From assembly GCA_011088215.1 (NCBI GenBank), contig JAALKD010000020.1, forward strand, positions 1-53,737: a stretch of 53,737 nucleotides of DNA. Reading direction: 5' to 3'. The position numbers were made by a program, and so were the translations under genes. Each line of letters opens with the position of its first letter. The stretch's first letter is position 1. Below the pieces are notes generated by a model. That model was given only the letters and a program-made list of their open reading frames with translations. It made no database searches and was not told where the DNA came from. Origin of the DNA: Sphingomonadales bacterium. Lineage in GTDB: Bacteria > Pseudomonadota > Alphaproteobacteria > Sphingomonadales > Kordiimonadaceae. Of the stretch, positions 9,656-18,486 are shown piece after piece.

Positions 9656-10177
9656 ATGTTTGACTGGCGAAAGACATACAAGTCGATCTGTAATGCCCCT
9701 TTGGTTGGTGTTACGGAAGATGACTTGGACCCGGAGCATCCAGGGCTCCAGTTTTTGACCTATTGGCGTAGTCTCAATGGTGGTGAAACACCGCAACGCT
9801 CATCCTTCAGCCCTCAAGACATTCCGTCGTTGTTGAAATGGTTGATGATGTTTCGCCGCGAAATCTCTGCTGATGGAGATTTGTATTTTCTGTACCTGCA
9901 AGGCAATTCTGCCGCCGAGTTAACCGACGGCCTTCAGCAAGGTACTTATCTTCATGATTTCACCGAGCAACAGTGCTTTAACACCAGGCGTGCGGTTCTT
10001 AGAGGCGTTTTGGACAGCGGGCAACCGGCGTTTGCCAATATTAAGGTTGGTGAAAAAAGTGCAGATTTCATCACGACCATTAATGCGGGTGCTTTTCCCT
10101 TCGTCAACGAGGGTGGTCAGCCTGAAGTTGTGATGGTGCCTGCGCCCCAATCACCGGAACTTCGCGTTTACCTATAA
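9656..10177 (+). CDS. PAS domain protein of the PAS_5 type
   Basis: About 173 residues from the ATG at 9656 (an upstream GTG at 9608 is also in frame). The start is uncertain because neither has a clear ribosome site. The pattern LTYWRSLNGGETPQRSSFSPQDIPSLLKWLMMF (given here only as landmarks WRSLNGG and DIPSLLKW) matches the alphaproteobacterial PAS_5 domain (PF07310-like). These stand-alone domains are thought to sense small ligands and have no known output domain. The rest, ending in VMVPAPQSPELRVYL, completes the single domain. It converges with the metallo-hydrolase gene on the other strand, 18 bases apart. Confidence 0.65.
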   Translation: MFDWRKTYKSICNAPLVGVTEDDLDPEHPGLQFLTYWRSLNGGETPQRSSFSPQDIPSLLKWLMMFRREISADGDLYFLYLQGNSAAELTDGLQQGTYLHDFTEQQCFNTRRAVLRGVLDSGQPAFANIKVGEKSADFITTINAGAFPFVNEGGQPEVVMVPAPQSPELRVYL

Positions 10178-10195
10178 AGAGCTGCGGTGACCGGT

Positions 10196-11008
10196 TTATT
10201 CAACCGTAATGCACTTTCCTTCTTCCGTGACAATTTCTGCTCTGTTGAATGACTTTTTAACACTGTCTTGAACACCAGCCATCCCACCAAATTGTGCCAT
10301 CCACGGTTGAGGTTTGGGGTTGAAATGGGTGGGAACGACCATTTTGGCGATCCAGCTTTCGCTGATTGTTTTCATTTGAACCGGGTCTCGCATGCCAAAC
10401 CAGAAGGGCATGATCAGCGCGTCCACTTCCAGTGCATTTACGCCTGCGCTTTCAAGCTGTTCACGCGAGGCGTTTATATCGCCAGTGTGAAAGAAGCTGA
10501 CGCCGTCCACAGTAATACGGTAACCCACATTTTGTGGCATGTTGGGGCCGTGGTCCACGTCGAAGGTTTGAACGCTAACGTCGCCGACTGAAAAATCGGT
10601 TTGTGTGGCGTCTGGTACCGAAATAACCCTGTCATATTCTGCTTCGGTCAAGCCGTTCGCGTCCAACGCGGCAACTGCGTCAGCCGGATAAGCATAAGTA
10701 ACATCTGTGGTTGCGCGCAGGTGTTTGATGGTTGCCAGCGGGTCGAAATGGTCGCCGTGCCGGTGGGTGGAGACAATAAGCGCGAGGTTCGAATAGTCAC
10801 CGCTTTTATCCATCATTGCGGCCAGATGTTGGTCTGAGGGAAGGGCAAAGCGGCCCTGATATTGGTCCTCTTCCATTAGGCCGTCGATCATAACAGACGC
10901 AGTCTCGCCTTTGATCAGGAACCCTGCGTTGGCCAAATGGCACAGTTCTACCGCGCCAGCACCTGCGACTGGTATCGTTATCACTGCAATGGCAGCCAAT
11001 GTTTTCAT
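10196..11008 (-). CDS. Secreted metallo-beta-lactamase-fold hydrolase (UlaG-like)
   Basis: A 270-residue protein from the ATG at 11008, with AAAGGG just before it. The frame runs further up, but this start alone gives a signal peptide (MKTLAAIAVITIPVAGAGA). The zinc motif THRHGDHFDP (HxHxDH) is at about residues 87-96. A second histidine cluster, VDHGPNMPQ, and FHTGDINAS (metal-bridging Asp) follow. The C-terminal PTHFNP supplies the last metal ligand. The layout matches the beta-lactamase_B_2/UlaG-like group of Zn- or Mn-dependent hydrolases. Substrate unknown; export suggests a periplasmic one. It ends 18 bases from the end of the convergent PAS gene. Confidence 0.8.
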   Translation of the reverse strand: MKTLAAIAVITIPVAGAGAVELCHLANAGFLIKGETASVMIDGLMEEDQYQGRFALPSDQHLAAMMDKSGDYSNLALIVSTHRHGDHFDPLATIKHLRATTDVTYAYPADAVAALDANGLTEAEYDRVISVPDATQTDFSVGDVSVQTFDVDHGPNMPQNVGYRITVDGVSFFHTGDINASREQLESAGVNALEVDALIMPFWFGMRDPVQMKTISESWIAKMVVPTHFNPKPQPWMAQFGGMAGVQDSVKKSFNRAEIVTEEGKCITVE

Positions 11009-11250
11009 CCCTTTACCCACGCTTGTTCTCCGATTTGTGCACGCTATAATACAGTTGGCAGCATAGGCAGGTTTTGGGTTTTGGCGCATCAATTTCAGGT
11101 GAAGCTGCACATTGCAGGGACCAGCTTGCGTGCTCTGTAATAATATTCCAAAAATAGTACCCAAAACACGCCATAAATCATCGACATTGCTGGTTCATAT
11201 CGCTAAAGTCTGCGCGAATCTTAAGGTGTTTTTTTACAGGTGTTTCGCCG

Positions 11251-11269
11251 CCTGCCGTATACAGGCAGG
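11251..11269 (+). promoter_or_regulatory. Stem-loop in the ilvD leader
   Basis: CCTGCC (11251-11256) pairs with GGCAGG (11264-11269) across a 7-base loop, ending 22 bases before the ilvD ATG. There is no T-run, so it is not a terminator. It could affect translation or mRNA stability. I recognise no known branched-chain attenuator peptide near it. Confidence 0.35.
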
Positions 11270-11291
11270 GCCTGCGAATGGAGTTTCTGAG

Positions 11292-13136
11292 ATGGTTGAC
11301 TATCGGTCACGTACAACAACACATGGTCGTAACATGGCGGGCGCACGAGCGCTTTGGCGGGCGACCGGCATGAAGGACGATGACTTTCAAAAGCCGATCA
11401 TTGCGGTTGCCAATAGCTTTACCCAATTTGTGCCGGGCCATGTGCATCTGAAAGACATGGGCCAGTTGGTCGCGCGTGAGATAGAAGCCGCAGGCGGTGT
11501 CGCGAAGGAATTCAACACCATTGCGGTTGATGACGGCATCGCAATGGGCCACGACGGTATGCTCTATAGCCTGCCCAGCCGGGAAATTATCGCCGACAGC
11601 GTTGAATATATGGCCAACGCTCACTGCGCAGACGCGCTTGTCTGCATTTCCAATTGCGACAAAATCACTCCCGGCATGCTGATGGCAGCGATGCGGCTGA
11701 ACATTCCGGCGGTTTTTGTCTCCGGCGGGCCGATGGAAGCAGGCGAAGACGATTATGACGGCGGCCGCAAGCTCGATTTAGTTGATGCCATGGTTGAGGC
11801 GGCAGACCCAAACATATCCGATGAAGATGTGGAACGCATTGAACGGGCAGCCTGCCCAACATGCGGTTCCTGCAGCGGTATGTTCACCGCCAACAGCATG
11901 AACTGCCTGACCGAGGCACTGGGGCTGTCGTTGCCCGGCAACGGCACGACGCTTGCCACCCATTCAGACCGTAAGTCTTTATTTCTCACTGCAGCCCGCC
12001 TGATTGTCGACATTACCCGCCGCCGTTATGAACGCGATGATGAAAGCGTTTTACCGCGCTCGGTGGCCAATTTCGCGGCCTTTGAAAACGCCATGTCACT
12101 TGATATCGCCATGGGCGGCTCGACCAACACGGTGCTGCACTTGCTGGCAGCTGCGCGCGAAGGGGAAATAGAATTCACCATGGACGATATTGACCGGCTG
12201 TCGCGCCGCGTGCCCAACCTGTGCAAGGTGGCACCTGCCACGCCGGACTATCACATTCAAGATGTGCACCGCGCTGGCGGCGTATATGGCATTCTCGCTG
12301 AATTGCATAAGGGAAAGCTGCTAAATGGCGATTGCTCCACAGTGCACACTGCTGCCATGGCAGAAGCAATTGAGCGTTTTGATGTCACCACCAGCGACGA
12401 CGAGGAACTGAAACAGTTTTTCCGTGCCGGGCCGGGCGGCGTGCCGACGCAAACCGCTTTCAGTCAGAGCAATCGCTACAAAACTCTCGATACCGACCGT
12501 GAAAGCGGCTGTATCCGGGCCAAAGCCAATGCCTACAGTCAGGAAGGCGGTCTGGCGGTTTTGTTCGGTAATATTGCAGAAGAGGGTTGCATTGTTAAAA
12601 CAGCAGGCGTTGATGAAAGCATTTGGAAGTTTTCTGGCCGCGCTCGGGTGTTCGAAAGCCAGGATGCTTCGGTTGCCGCCATATTGGGCGGTGACGTGAA
12701 GGCTGGTGATGTAGTGGTTATCCGTTATGAAGGCCCGCGCGGCGGCCCGGGGATGCAGGAAATGCTTTATCCTACCAGTTACCTTAAATCTATGGGACTG
12801 GGCAAAGACTGTGCGCTTATCACCGATGGTCGTTTTTCTGGTGGTACCAGCGGCTTGTCAATTGGTCACGCCAGCCCCGAGGCAGCAGAGGGCGGCGCCA
12901 TCGCGCTGATCGAGGAGGGCGACATCATCGATATCGATATCCCCAATCGTTCGATCGACGTGCGCGTAGGCGACAATGTGCTCGGGGACCGGCGCGCCGC
13001 ACAGGAAGCTAAGGGCAAAGATGCCTGGAAACCGGCAGCGCCGCGCCCGCGCAAGGTAACAGGGGCACTGCGGGCCTATGCAGCCATGACCACGTCAGCC
13101 AGCAAAGGCGCTATTCGTCAAGTTCCTGACTTTTGA
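11292..13136 (+). CDS. ilvD: Dihydroxy-acid dehydratase
   Basis: IlvD/Edd family, 614 residues from the ATG at 11292. An upstream in-frame extension exists, but [20 protein letters not shown] is the family's N-terminus. Iron-sulfur cluster cysteines are in [12 protein letters not shown] (about residues 119-130) and [18 protein letters not shown] (about 192-209). SLPGNGT and the C-terminal [16 protein letters not shown] are family signatures. The enzyme dehydrates 2,3-dihydroxy-isovalerate and -methylvalerate in valine and isoleucine synthesis. It stands alone here, without ilvC, ilvB or ilvH. The acetyltransferase gene follows 18 bases after its stop and may be co-transcribed. Confidence 0.96.
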   Translation: MVDYRSRTTTHGRNMAGARALWRATGMKDDDFQKPIIAVANSFTQFVPGHVHLKDMGQLVAREIEAAGGVAKEFNTIAVDDGIAMGHDGMLYSLPSREIIADSVEYMANAHCADALVCISNCDKITPGMLMAAMRLNIPAVFVSGGPMEAGEDDYDGGRKLDLVDAMVEAADPNISDEDVERIERAACPTCGSCSGMFTANSMNCLTEALGLSLPGNGTTLATHSDRKSLFLTAARLIVDITRRRYERDDESVLPRSVANFAAFENAMSLDIAMGGSTNTVLHLLAAAREGEIEFTMDDIDRLSRRVPNLCKVAPATPDYHIQDVHRAGGVYGILAELHKGKLLNGDCSTVHTAAMAEAIERFDVTTSDDEELKQFFRAGPGGVPTQTAFSQSNRYKTLDTDRESGCIRAKANAYSQEGGLAVLFGNIAEEGCIVKTAGVDESIWKFSGRARVFESQDASVAAILGGDVKAGDVVVIRYEGPRGGPGMQEMLYPTSYLKSMGLGKDCALITDGRFSGGTSGLSIGHASPEAAEGGAIALIEEGDIIDIDIPNRSIDVRVGDNVLGDRRAAQEAKGKDAWKPAAPRPRKVTGALRAYAAMTTSASKGAIRQVPDF

Positions 13137-13154
13137 TTACCAAGGGTTGATGGG

Positions 13155-13592
13155 ATGCTGCGGCCGAGCCGAAAAAATGATCTAGCCGACCTATATGTCA
13201 TTTGGCACGATGCAGTGAAGGCCACTCATCATTTTTTGAGTGACAGCGCGTTCGATGAGATTGCGCTACAAGTCAAAGTTGACTATTTGCCTAGCAGGCA
13301 ATTTCTTGTTTTTGCAGATGAAAACGATGTGTCTTGCGGTTTTATGGGGGCCAATGGCAATGAGATTGAGAGCCTTTTTGTTCATCCTGACCAACACGGT
13401 AAGGGCATAGGCAAACAATTCATCGACCATATGAAGGCTGCCAATGAAAGGGTGGTTCTGGAGGTGAATGAGCAAAACCCTCAGGCTGTTGGTTTTTACG
13501 AAGCTGTTGGGTTTAAAGTTGATCGGCGTGACCCCACTGATAGTCACGGCAGGCCTTTTCCGATTTTGCATATGGTTTGGCAGAGGGACTGA
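13155..13592 (+). CDS. YjaB-like GNAT N-acetyltransferase
   Basis: A 145-residue GNAT domain. The N-terminus (IWHDAVKATHHFLSD, residues 16-30) matches the E. coli YjaB type. The acetyl-CoA-binding motif A is SLFVHPDQHGKGIGKQFIDH (about residues 75-94), with the Q/R-x-x-G-x-G/A loop as HGKGIG. Motif B follows as EVNEQNPQAVGFYEAVGFKV. The substrate is not known for this group. The ATG at 13155 is 18 bases after the ilvD stop, with a modest ribosome site (AGGG), so coupling to ilvD is possible. Confidence 0.82.
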   Translation: MLRPSRKNDLADLYVIWHDAVKATHHFLSDSAFDEIALQVKVDYLPSRQFLVFADENDVSCGFMGANGNEIESLFVHPDQHGKGIGKQFIDHMKAANERVVLEVNEQNPQAVGFYEAVGFKVDRRDPTDSHGRPFPILHMVWQRD

Positions 13593-13681
13593 TGCCAACT
13601 TCGCCTGTGTTAATTGATCTTCTCTTGCAAATATTTTAGGGACTATTAGCGTGCTTATTAAACGCAACGTAGGGGGCTATA

Positions 13682-14526
13682 ATGCAAGCGAAATTTCCAA
13701 CCATTGACGTTTTCAAACAGGCGGTAAATATACCGCTCATGCATATAGGCAGTATTCTAGCTTCCATCGGCATTTTTGTAGGAGCTATAGTAGTGGTCTC
13801 TATATTGCTCACCATTGTCATGATAGCAATGGGTGGCGGGGAAATGTTTGCAGAAATGGTTGGATCTGGTTCATTTGATCCCAATCAAATGGTTGATACC
13901 ATTGGCCTTGGGGCATTGGTTTTGGCTTTAGCACCTCTTCTATTGATCTTGATTTTCTTTTTTTTGGGCGCTCATATTTTCAATTATTGGGTTAATCTTG
14001 CGGCCTTTGGCAAACAACACGCCCGTTGGTCCTTTTCCGATGAAGACTTTCCGGTGCCTTGGTAAATGGATTAAAATTAACGCTAATTGCTATCCTGGTT
14101 GGACTGATTAATTTTGTGGTGACGTCTGCACTGAGCGCTGTGGGGCTGGCACCCAGTTTTTCTGATCAGGTCGCAATAACAGATGTAACTGAAAGCATTT
14201 TGACGACACTTACTAGCAGCATTATAATGGTTGTGGTCAGCTGTATTGTATATTCGGTTTTTTCAGCCAACCTGACTCAAACCGCACTGCGTTCTAACGC
14301 TGAGGGCTTGGAACACCCGCACAATGTGGATTTCGCCATCGTTCTTGTGCTGCTTTATGCAATTTATCTTGTTCCTACAGTTGTCGCCGCATTAACAGGC
14401 AGCGTTGTGCTTACCTACATTGTCAGTTTGGTCTTTGTGCTGCATCTGATGTTCACCGTACCAGTAGCCCACGGCTTGCGGTACCGCATTTGCGTGACGG
14501 AAAAGTCAGAAGATGTTTTTAAATAG
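13682..14526 (+). pseudogene. Multi-pass membrane protein, split by a one-base frameshift
   Basis: Two overlapping frames look like halves of one protein. The first (from the ATG at 13682) has membrane segments around residues 20-50 and 75-110 and stops at 14065, right after EDFPVPW. The second runs from about 14059 to 14526, starting LVNGLKLTLIAILVGLINF, and adds about four more segments. One added T in CCTTGG near 14059 would join them as PVPLVNGLKL, giving about 281 residues with two similar halves. The second half alone has only a TTG start and no ribosome site. I do not recognise a named family. It is either a pseudogene, a sequence error, or (less likely) two coupled genes. Confidence 0.6.
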
Positions 14527-14633
14527 CCAAGCACACTATATCCATAAAATTTTAGGCTAAGCTGATCCAATTGTTGGGCTTTTCTAAACGCCTGTCCTTC
14601 ATATTGTTCCTTCAATGAATGGAGGTGGCAGCC

Positions 14634-15236
14634 TTGAAACGATTTACTATGGCGGCGTTTTTGTGTCTGTCGTTGGCGGCGATGCCGGCGGCAGCGCAAG
14701 ACATCGATTTTGGCAATTTGATGGGACAAACACCGTATCAAAGCCCGAGCTGCACTGGCAGTGACTTTCATGAACTGGATTTCATGCACGGCGTTTGGGA
14801 TATGAAAATCCTGATCGACGGTAAATGGGTAGAGGGCGGCTTTTCAGTACACCGCCCAGCGCTGGGTGGCTGTGCTTCGTTCGAGATTGTATCCTATGAA
14901 AATTGGGGCGAGTTTTACCGCCCGTTAACCGGGCGTACCGGTGTTGGTGCTTTTGCGATCAATTCATACGATCGCAAGCAACATAATTGGCGGCAAGTGT
15001 GGATTGATGACATGGGCACCGTCGTCACCAGCTTCCGCGGTAAAAAATTCAAGGATGGCATCCGCTTTGTCGGGCATGCACCACGCAATGAAGGCTCTGA
15101 GTTGCAGCGGTTTGAATGGAAAATTACTGGCGAAGGTTTGCGCGAATTTATTTACGAACAGTCCACTGATGGTGGACAGAAATGGACTCGTATAGCCACA
15201 GTTCAAATGGTGGCGCGGCAGGTGACCAGCCGATAG
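14634..15236 (+). CDS. Secreted protein of unknown function (DUF1579-like beta-barrel fold)
   Basis: About 200 residues. I choose the TTG at 14634 because GGAGGT lies 8 bases before it and it opens a clean signal peptide (KRFTMAAFLCLSLAAMPAAA). The in-frame ATG at 14619 would place that ribosome site inside the gene. The mature protein reads CTGSDFHELDFMHGVWDMKI, then GCASFEIVSYENWGE and DRKQHNWRQVWIDDMGT. This resembles the DUF1579-type proteins found in many Proteobacteria, whose role is unknown. Two cysteines (CTGSDF and GGCASF) could form a disulfide. It lies between the frameshifted membrane gene and panD on the same strand. Confidence 0.65.
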   Translation: MKRFTMAAFLCLSLAAMPAAAQDIDFGNLMGQTPYQSPSCTGSDFHELDFMHGVWDMKILIDGKWVEGGFSVHRPALGGCASFEIVSYENWGEFYRPLTGRTGVGAFAINSYDRKQHNWRQVWIDDMGTVVTSFRGKKFKDGIRFVGHAPRNEGSELQRFEWKITGEGLREFIYEQSTDGGQKWTRIATVQMVARQVTSR

Positions 15237-15319
15237 CCTATTCGCGCGATTGTCTATTGACCAATAGGGTGGTTAAGGCCATAGGGCAGGTGGGATTTAT
15301 TCGCAACGGGGTCGGCAAG

Positions 15320-15781
15320 ATGACATCACCATCACTCGATGGCGCAGCGCGCGCTTTTATGTACGGTAAATTGCACCGGGTAACCATCACTGGGGCGGAC
15401 TTGAACTATGTGGGCTCTATCACCATCGACCCGCTTTTGCTGCGGGCGGCCGGCCTACTACCCCACACAGCGGTCGATGTTGTAAACATCACCAACGGTG
15501 AACGTCTTACGACCTATGTAATCGAAGGCGATGCAGGCAGTGGTACAGTATGTTTGAACGGTGCTGCAGCACATCAATTTTCGAAGGGTGATATGGCTAT
15601 TATTATGGGATACGAACAAGTTCCAGCCTGTGATCTGCCAGGCCGTGTCTCTCGGGCAGTTCATGTGGATAGTGCAAATCATATTGTTGGCATTGATGAC
15701 TATATTACGCCGTCTATTGACAATCTTGGGGCCGCTGCAAACAGCCGACAAAACGAGGTATATGTAACCGTTGATGCTTAA
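15320..15781 (+). CDS. panD: Aspartate 1-decarboxylase
   Basis: PanD makes beta-alanine from aspartate for pantothenate and CoA. Key features are the active-site region YGKLHRVTIT, the self-cleavage site YVGSITID (Gly-Ser, where the Ser becomes the pyruvoyl group) and VNITNGERLTTYVI. LNGAAAHQFSKGDMAIIMGY matches the conserved C-terminal part. I start at the ATG at 15320, which has GGGGT upstream, giving 153 residues. The ATG at 15359 is closer to the usual N-terminus but has no ribosome site. At 153 residues it is longer than E. coli PanD (126), mainly through a C-terminal tail of about 25 residues. It converges with xth, 3 bases apart. Confidence 0.93.
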   Translation: MTSPSLDGAARAFMYGKLHRVTITGADLNYVGSITIDPLLLRAAGLLPHTAVDVVNITNGERLTTYVIEGDAGSGTVCLNGAAAHQFSKGDMAIIMGYEQVPACDLPGRVSRAVHVDSANHIVGIDDYITPSIDNLGAAANSRQNEVYVTVDA

Positions 15782-15784
15782 GCT

Positions 15785-16570
15785 TTAAACGTTCAATTCA
15801 ACCCAAACCGGCGTATGATCGCTCGGCTTTTCCTTGCCGCGCGGTATACGGTCAACTTGGCAGTCAACTAATCGATCAGCCGCCTGCGGCGACAACAATA
15901 AATGATCAATCCGAATGCCATTGTCTTTTTGCCAGGCACCGCGCTGGAAGTCCCAGTAGCTGTAGGCAGGGCCGTGGGGCTGAATTTGGCGCAGTCCGTC
16001 GGTATAACCAAGGTTAATCATCGTACGCAAATAACCTCGGCTCTCGGGTTGAGTTAGCGCATCTTCCACCCAGGCGACGGGATTATAGCAATCCACGTCT
16101 TTGGGAATAACATTGTAATCTCCTGCCAGTACCACAGGCATTTCACTGTCCCGAAGGCGCTGTGCCTGGGCACATAGTTGTTCCATCCAGGCCAGCTTAT
16201 AATCAAACTTTGGTCCCGGACGCGGGTTACCGTTTGGCAAGTAAATGGTTGCTATGCGAACGCCGCGCACGGTGGCTTCCATATAGCGAGCTTGTTCGTC
16301 CTCGTCCTCGTCGCTTCCGTCCATCGAGGGCAGGCGGCGAACGACGTCATCGATTGGCTCTTTTGAGAGAATAGCGACACCGTTAAAAGACTTTTGGCCG
16401 TGAGTTTCCACATTCCAGCCGCGTTCTTCGAGCTCCAGCCTCGGGAAGTTCTCATCAATGCTTTTGATTTCCTGCAGACAGGCCACATCAGGGGCGAATT
16501 CATCCAGCCATTCCAAAAGGCGCGGCAAGCGGGCTTTTATGCCGTTGATGTTGAAAGTGGCAATTTTCAC
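15785..16570 (-). CDS. xth: Exodeoxyribonuclease III
   Basis: A 261-residue AP endonuclease/3'-5' exonuclease of the ExoIII/APE1 family for base excision repair. Visible motifs: MKIATFNINGIKARL at the N-terminus, CLQEIK (metal-binding Glu, residues 31-36), the NPRPGPKFDYKLAW region, the catalytic Asp in LAGDYNVIPKDVDCYNP, and the C-terminal SDHTPVWVEL (His general base). The length is normal. It lies 76 bases downstream of erpA on the same strand, an order common in alphaproteobacteria, and ends 3 bases from the end of panD. Confidence 0.95.
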   Translation of the reverse strand: MKIATFNINGIKARLPRLLEWLDEFAPDVACLQEIKSIDENFPRLELEERGWNVETHGQKSFNGVAILSKEPIDDVVRRLPSMDGSDEDEDEQARYMEATVRGVRIATIYLPNGNPRPGPKFDYKLAWMEQLCAQAQRLRDSEMPVVLAGDYNVIPKDVDCYNPVAWVEDALTQPESRGYLRTMINLGYTDGLRQIQPHGPAYSYWDFQRGAWQKDNGIRIDHLLLSPQAADRLVDCQVDRIPRGKEKPSDHTPVWVELNV

Positions 16571-16646
16571 TGAACAGTCCTTATTTGCAGAGCATTAAAA
16601 ACAGCAGAATAGGGACGTAGGCGCTATTGTCTAGCGGTGATTGCGC

Positions 16647-17018
16647 TTAAATGGAGAAGGAGGAACCGCAGCCGCACGAGGAACTGGCATTGGGATTAAC
16701 CACCTGAAATGAAGCGCCCACAAGGTCTTCAACATAATCGACTTCGGAACCCATCAAATACAAAAGCGACATCGAATCGACCAGCATGGTTACCCCGTCG
16801 CGTTCAACAGCAATGTCGTCGCTTTTTTGGTCGTCGTCAAAGTCAAAACCATACTGAAAACCGCTGCAGCCACCGCCTGAAACGGTCAAGCGCAACTTAA
16901 GATCCGGGTTGCCCTGTTGTTCAATCAGAGAGGAAACCCGCGCCGCTGCACGTTCGCTGAGGCCCACAGGTGGGGCCTTCGGCGCAGTTTGATTAGGAGA
17001 TGCTTGCATTTCAGTCAT
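16647..17018 (-). CDS. erpA: Iron-sulfur cluster insertion protein ErpA (HesB/IscA type)
   Basis: A 123-residue A-type carrier. The three cluster-binding cysteines are visible: [12 protein letters not shown] (first) and the C-terminal [12 protein letters not shown] (second and third). [20 protein letters not shown] is the family core. An N-terminal extension of about 15 residues ([13 protein letters not shown]) precedes the domain. ErpA passes Fe-S clusters to apo-proteins; IlvD in this window is a typical client class. It is expected to lie divergent from dgt in this lineage, but here the 17-21 kb cassette lies between them. Confidence 0.92.
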   Translation of the reverse strand: MTEMQASPNQTAPKAPPVGLSERAAARVSSLIEQQGNPDLKLRLTVSGGGCSGFQYGFDFDDDQKSDDIAVERDGVTMLVDSMSLLYLMGSEVDYVEDLVGASFQVVNPNASSSCGCGSSFSI

Positions 17019-17151
17019 ATTTTATCTCTTGGGTGCCACAATTAGCGTAGCCTTTACTTAGGGTCAGCACCGTAAAAGGTCAATTGCTATGGTAACACAT
17101 ATTATCTTCGGTTCGGGACAATTTTCCTTTAGTTGCCCCTGTGGCGCCATA

Positions 17152-17832
17152 CTATTTTGACAAATAACCAACTTCAGCACCATCATCGAGCGCTCGCATC
17201 GGGTCGGTGTATTGGCTAAGCGGGCCGTCTGCACCTGCGGGTAGGTAGGCTGGCTCGTCTGGAACAGTAATCAATGCCACTAATTCCCAGGAAGCATTGG
17301 ACTTACAGGCAAGACCTACCTGTTGTCTGGCTCCTTCTAGTTGAAATGATCGGCAAAACTGGCCATTTGCGTTCAAATAGCTTTCTTCGACAACCGTTGC
17401 GATGTTTTGCTCACCGTCCGCCATAGTGTTCAGAGCAGTTACTGTGTGTCCCGGCAGCGATACGCCTGTGGGGGTTGGTTTCAGCAACATCAGCGATGCC
17501 ATTGCTGCAATGGCAATGGACGCCGCAACAGCGGCGGGTTGATAATACCTGCTCAGTCCTGTGGCGGGCTTTTTGCCGATACCCAGTGGTACCACGGTCT
17601 CCCGTTCGTTCAACATGTCGGTAATCGCCGCAGGCACATCGCCTTTAACAGTGCTGTCAATCGCAGCGTTGACCGTCTGCGCTAATTTGGAAGTTGCTTG
17701 CGCCGAAAGGACTTCAACCCGGGCGCACAGGGCGGGGTCACTGTTCAACATGGCCTCAACCTCCTGCATGTCGTCGTCGGACAGGGTGCCTGCGATAAAT
17801 TCATTCAATATGTCGTCGCTAACTTGGGTCAT
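17152..17832 (-). CDS. Membrane anti-sigma factor paired with the ECF sigma factor
   Basis: A 226-residue protein starting 4 bases after the sigma gene stop, so translation is probably coupled. The N-terminal cytoplasmic part (DDILNEFIAGTLSDDDMQEV, about residues 6-25) has the helical anti-sigma layout but no HxxxCxxC zinc motif. A single membrane segment (AAVAASIAIAAMASLMLL) is near residues 97-114. The C-terminal periplasmic domain carries NANGQFCRSFQ and QVGLACKSNASWELV, a pair of cysteines resembling Rickettsia 17 kDa antigen-like domains seen on other anti-sigma factors. It should hold the sigma factor at the membrane until a periplasmic signal is sensed. Probably autoregulated from the promoter at 18360-18384. 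Confidence 0.8.
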   Translation of the reverse strand: MTQVSDDILNEFIAGTLSDDDMQEVEAMLNSDPALCARVEVLSAQATSKLAQTVNAAIDSTVKGDVPAAITDMLNERETVVPLGIGKKPATGLSRYYQPAAVAASIAIAAMASLMLLKPTPTGVSLPGHTVTALNTMADGEQNIATVVEESYLNANGQFCRSFQLEGARQQVGLACKSNASWELVALITVPDEPAYLPAGADGPLSQYTDPMRALDDGAEVGYLSK

Positions 17833-17836
17833 TGAA

Positions 17837-18328
17837 TCATCTCAACTCTTCTGCGTAACTTTGCAGGGTTTTACGGGCCCGGAACAACCTGCTCATAATT
17901 GTGCCAACTGGAATATCAAGAATTGCAGCCGCCTCTTCGTATGTTTGACCGTCAACTAGAACACAGGCTACCACCAACCGTTGCTGCTCGGGCAGGTTTG
18001 CGATAACCGCCATGATTTTATGCGCGGCGCTGCGGTCCTCTTGAACTTGAACGCCGTCTTCGCCGACAATATCAGGTCTGTCGTCAATCAATACAGTGCC
18101 ACCGCGCCTTACTTCCTTGCGTTTCAGGTCGATGAAGTGGTTTTGCATTATCTTATATAGCCAGCTTTCCAGCTTAAACTCAGCGCTGTAGCTGGTTCGG
18201 CGCAGCAATGCCTTTTCCACTGTGGCCTGCAACAGATCGTCAGCATCAGCCAGATTGCCAGCCAGTGTTACGGCAAATCGCCGCAGTCTGGGGATAAGGT
18301 CGATAATCTGTTGTTGAAACCCGCTCAC
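17837..18328 (-). CDS. ECF RNA polymerase sigma factor
   Basis: A 163-residue sigma70-family factor with regions 2 and 4 only. Region 2: LRRFAVTLAGNLADADDLLQATVEKAL then LESWLYKIMQNHFIDLKRKE (residues about 17-75). Region 4: LPEQQRLVVACVLVDGQTYEEAAAILDIPVGTIMSRLFRARKTL (about 113-156; only landmarks are given). No C-terminal extension. It heads an operon with the anti-sigma gene and is divergent from the secreted subtilisin gene. Both directions carry the same ECF-like promoter at 31-33 bases from their start codons, so autoregulation and control of the protease gene are likely. The signal it answers to is unknown. Confidence 0.92.
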   Translation of the reverse strand: MSGFQQQIIDLIPRLRRFAVTLAGNLADADDLLQATVEKALLRRTSYSAEFKLESWLYKIMQNHFIDLKRKEVRRGGTVLIDDRPDIVGEDGVQVQEDRSAAHKIMAVIANLPEQQRLVVACVLVDGQTYEEAAAILDIPVGTIMSRLFRARKTLQSYAEELR

Positions 18329-18359
18329 GCATACTCCTGTCTGGTGACTACTATATCAC

Positions 18360-18384
18360 TACGCTGCAGTTTGCAGAATATTCC
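18360..18384 (-). promoter_or_regulatory. ECF-type promoter of the sigma/anti-sigma operon
   Basis: On the minus strand GGAATATTC (18384-18376) is followed after 12 bases by CGTA (18363-18360), 31 bases before the sigma ATG. The same elements with the same spacing occur in the opposite direction at 18429-18453. GGAA(T/C) at -35 and CGT at -10 is the usual ECF pattern. Confidence 0.75.
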
Positions 18385-18411
18385 ATTGCACCTATAATAA
18401 TGCTGCAATGG
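18383..18411. promoter_or_regulatory. Inverted repeat between the two divergent ECF promoters
   Basis: CCATTGCA (18383-18390) and TGCAATGG (18404-18411) form a perfect 8-base inverted repeat with a 13-base AT-rich spacer that contains TATAAT. It may be an operator, or part of a sigma70 promoter for the rightward gene with TTGCAG (18371-18376) as -35 box. Role unproven. Confidence 0.4.
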
Positions 18412-18428
18412 CCAATAGCGGTAAAAAG

Positions 18429-18453
18429 GGAATATTCGGCGCAGTAAAGCGTA
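18429..18453 (+). promoter_or_regulatory. ECF-type promoter of the subtilisin gene
   Basis: GGAATATTC (18429-18437), 12 bases, then CGTA (18450-18453), 33 bases before the ATG at 18487. This matches the sigma operon promoter in sequence and spacing, so the ECF factor next door probably drives it. Confidence 0.75.
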
Positions 18454-18486
18454 TTCATTCTTTCTGGTTCCAGAGAGGATAATCCA

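Noticed and set aside
11144..11170. A TATTCCAAAAATAG stretch like that at 20869-20895, considered as a fourth ECF promoter or a small repeat
   Set aside because: On the minus strand GGAATA is followed by CGCA at a gap of 14, not CGTA at 16-17, and it lies over 110 bases from the nearest minus-strand start. The likeness may be chance.
11171..11291. Riboswitch or branched-chain attenuator in the ilvD leader
   Set aside because: No leader peptide with runs of Val, Ile or Leu and no terminator; only a short hairpin is present.
18371..18398. TTGCAG and TATAAT as the main sigma70 promoter of the subtilisin gene
   Set aside because: Possible, but the ECF-type element nearer the gene is matched in spacing and sequence by two other promoters, so I rank it first.
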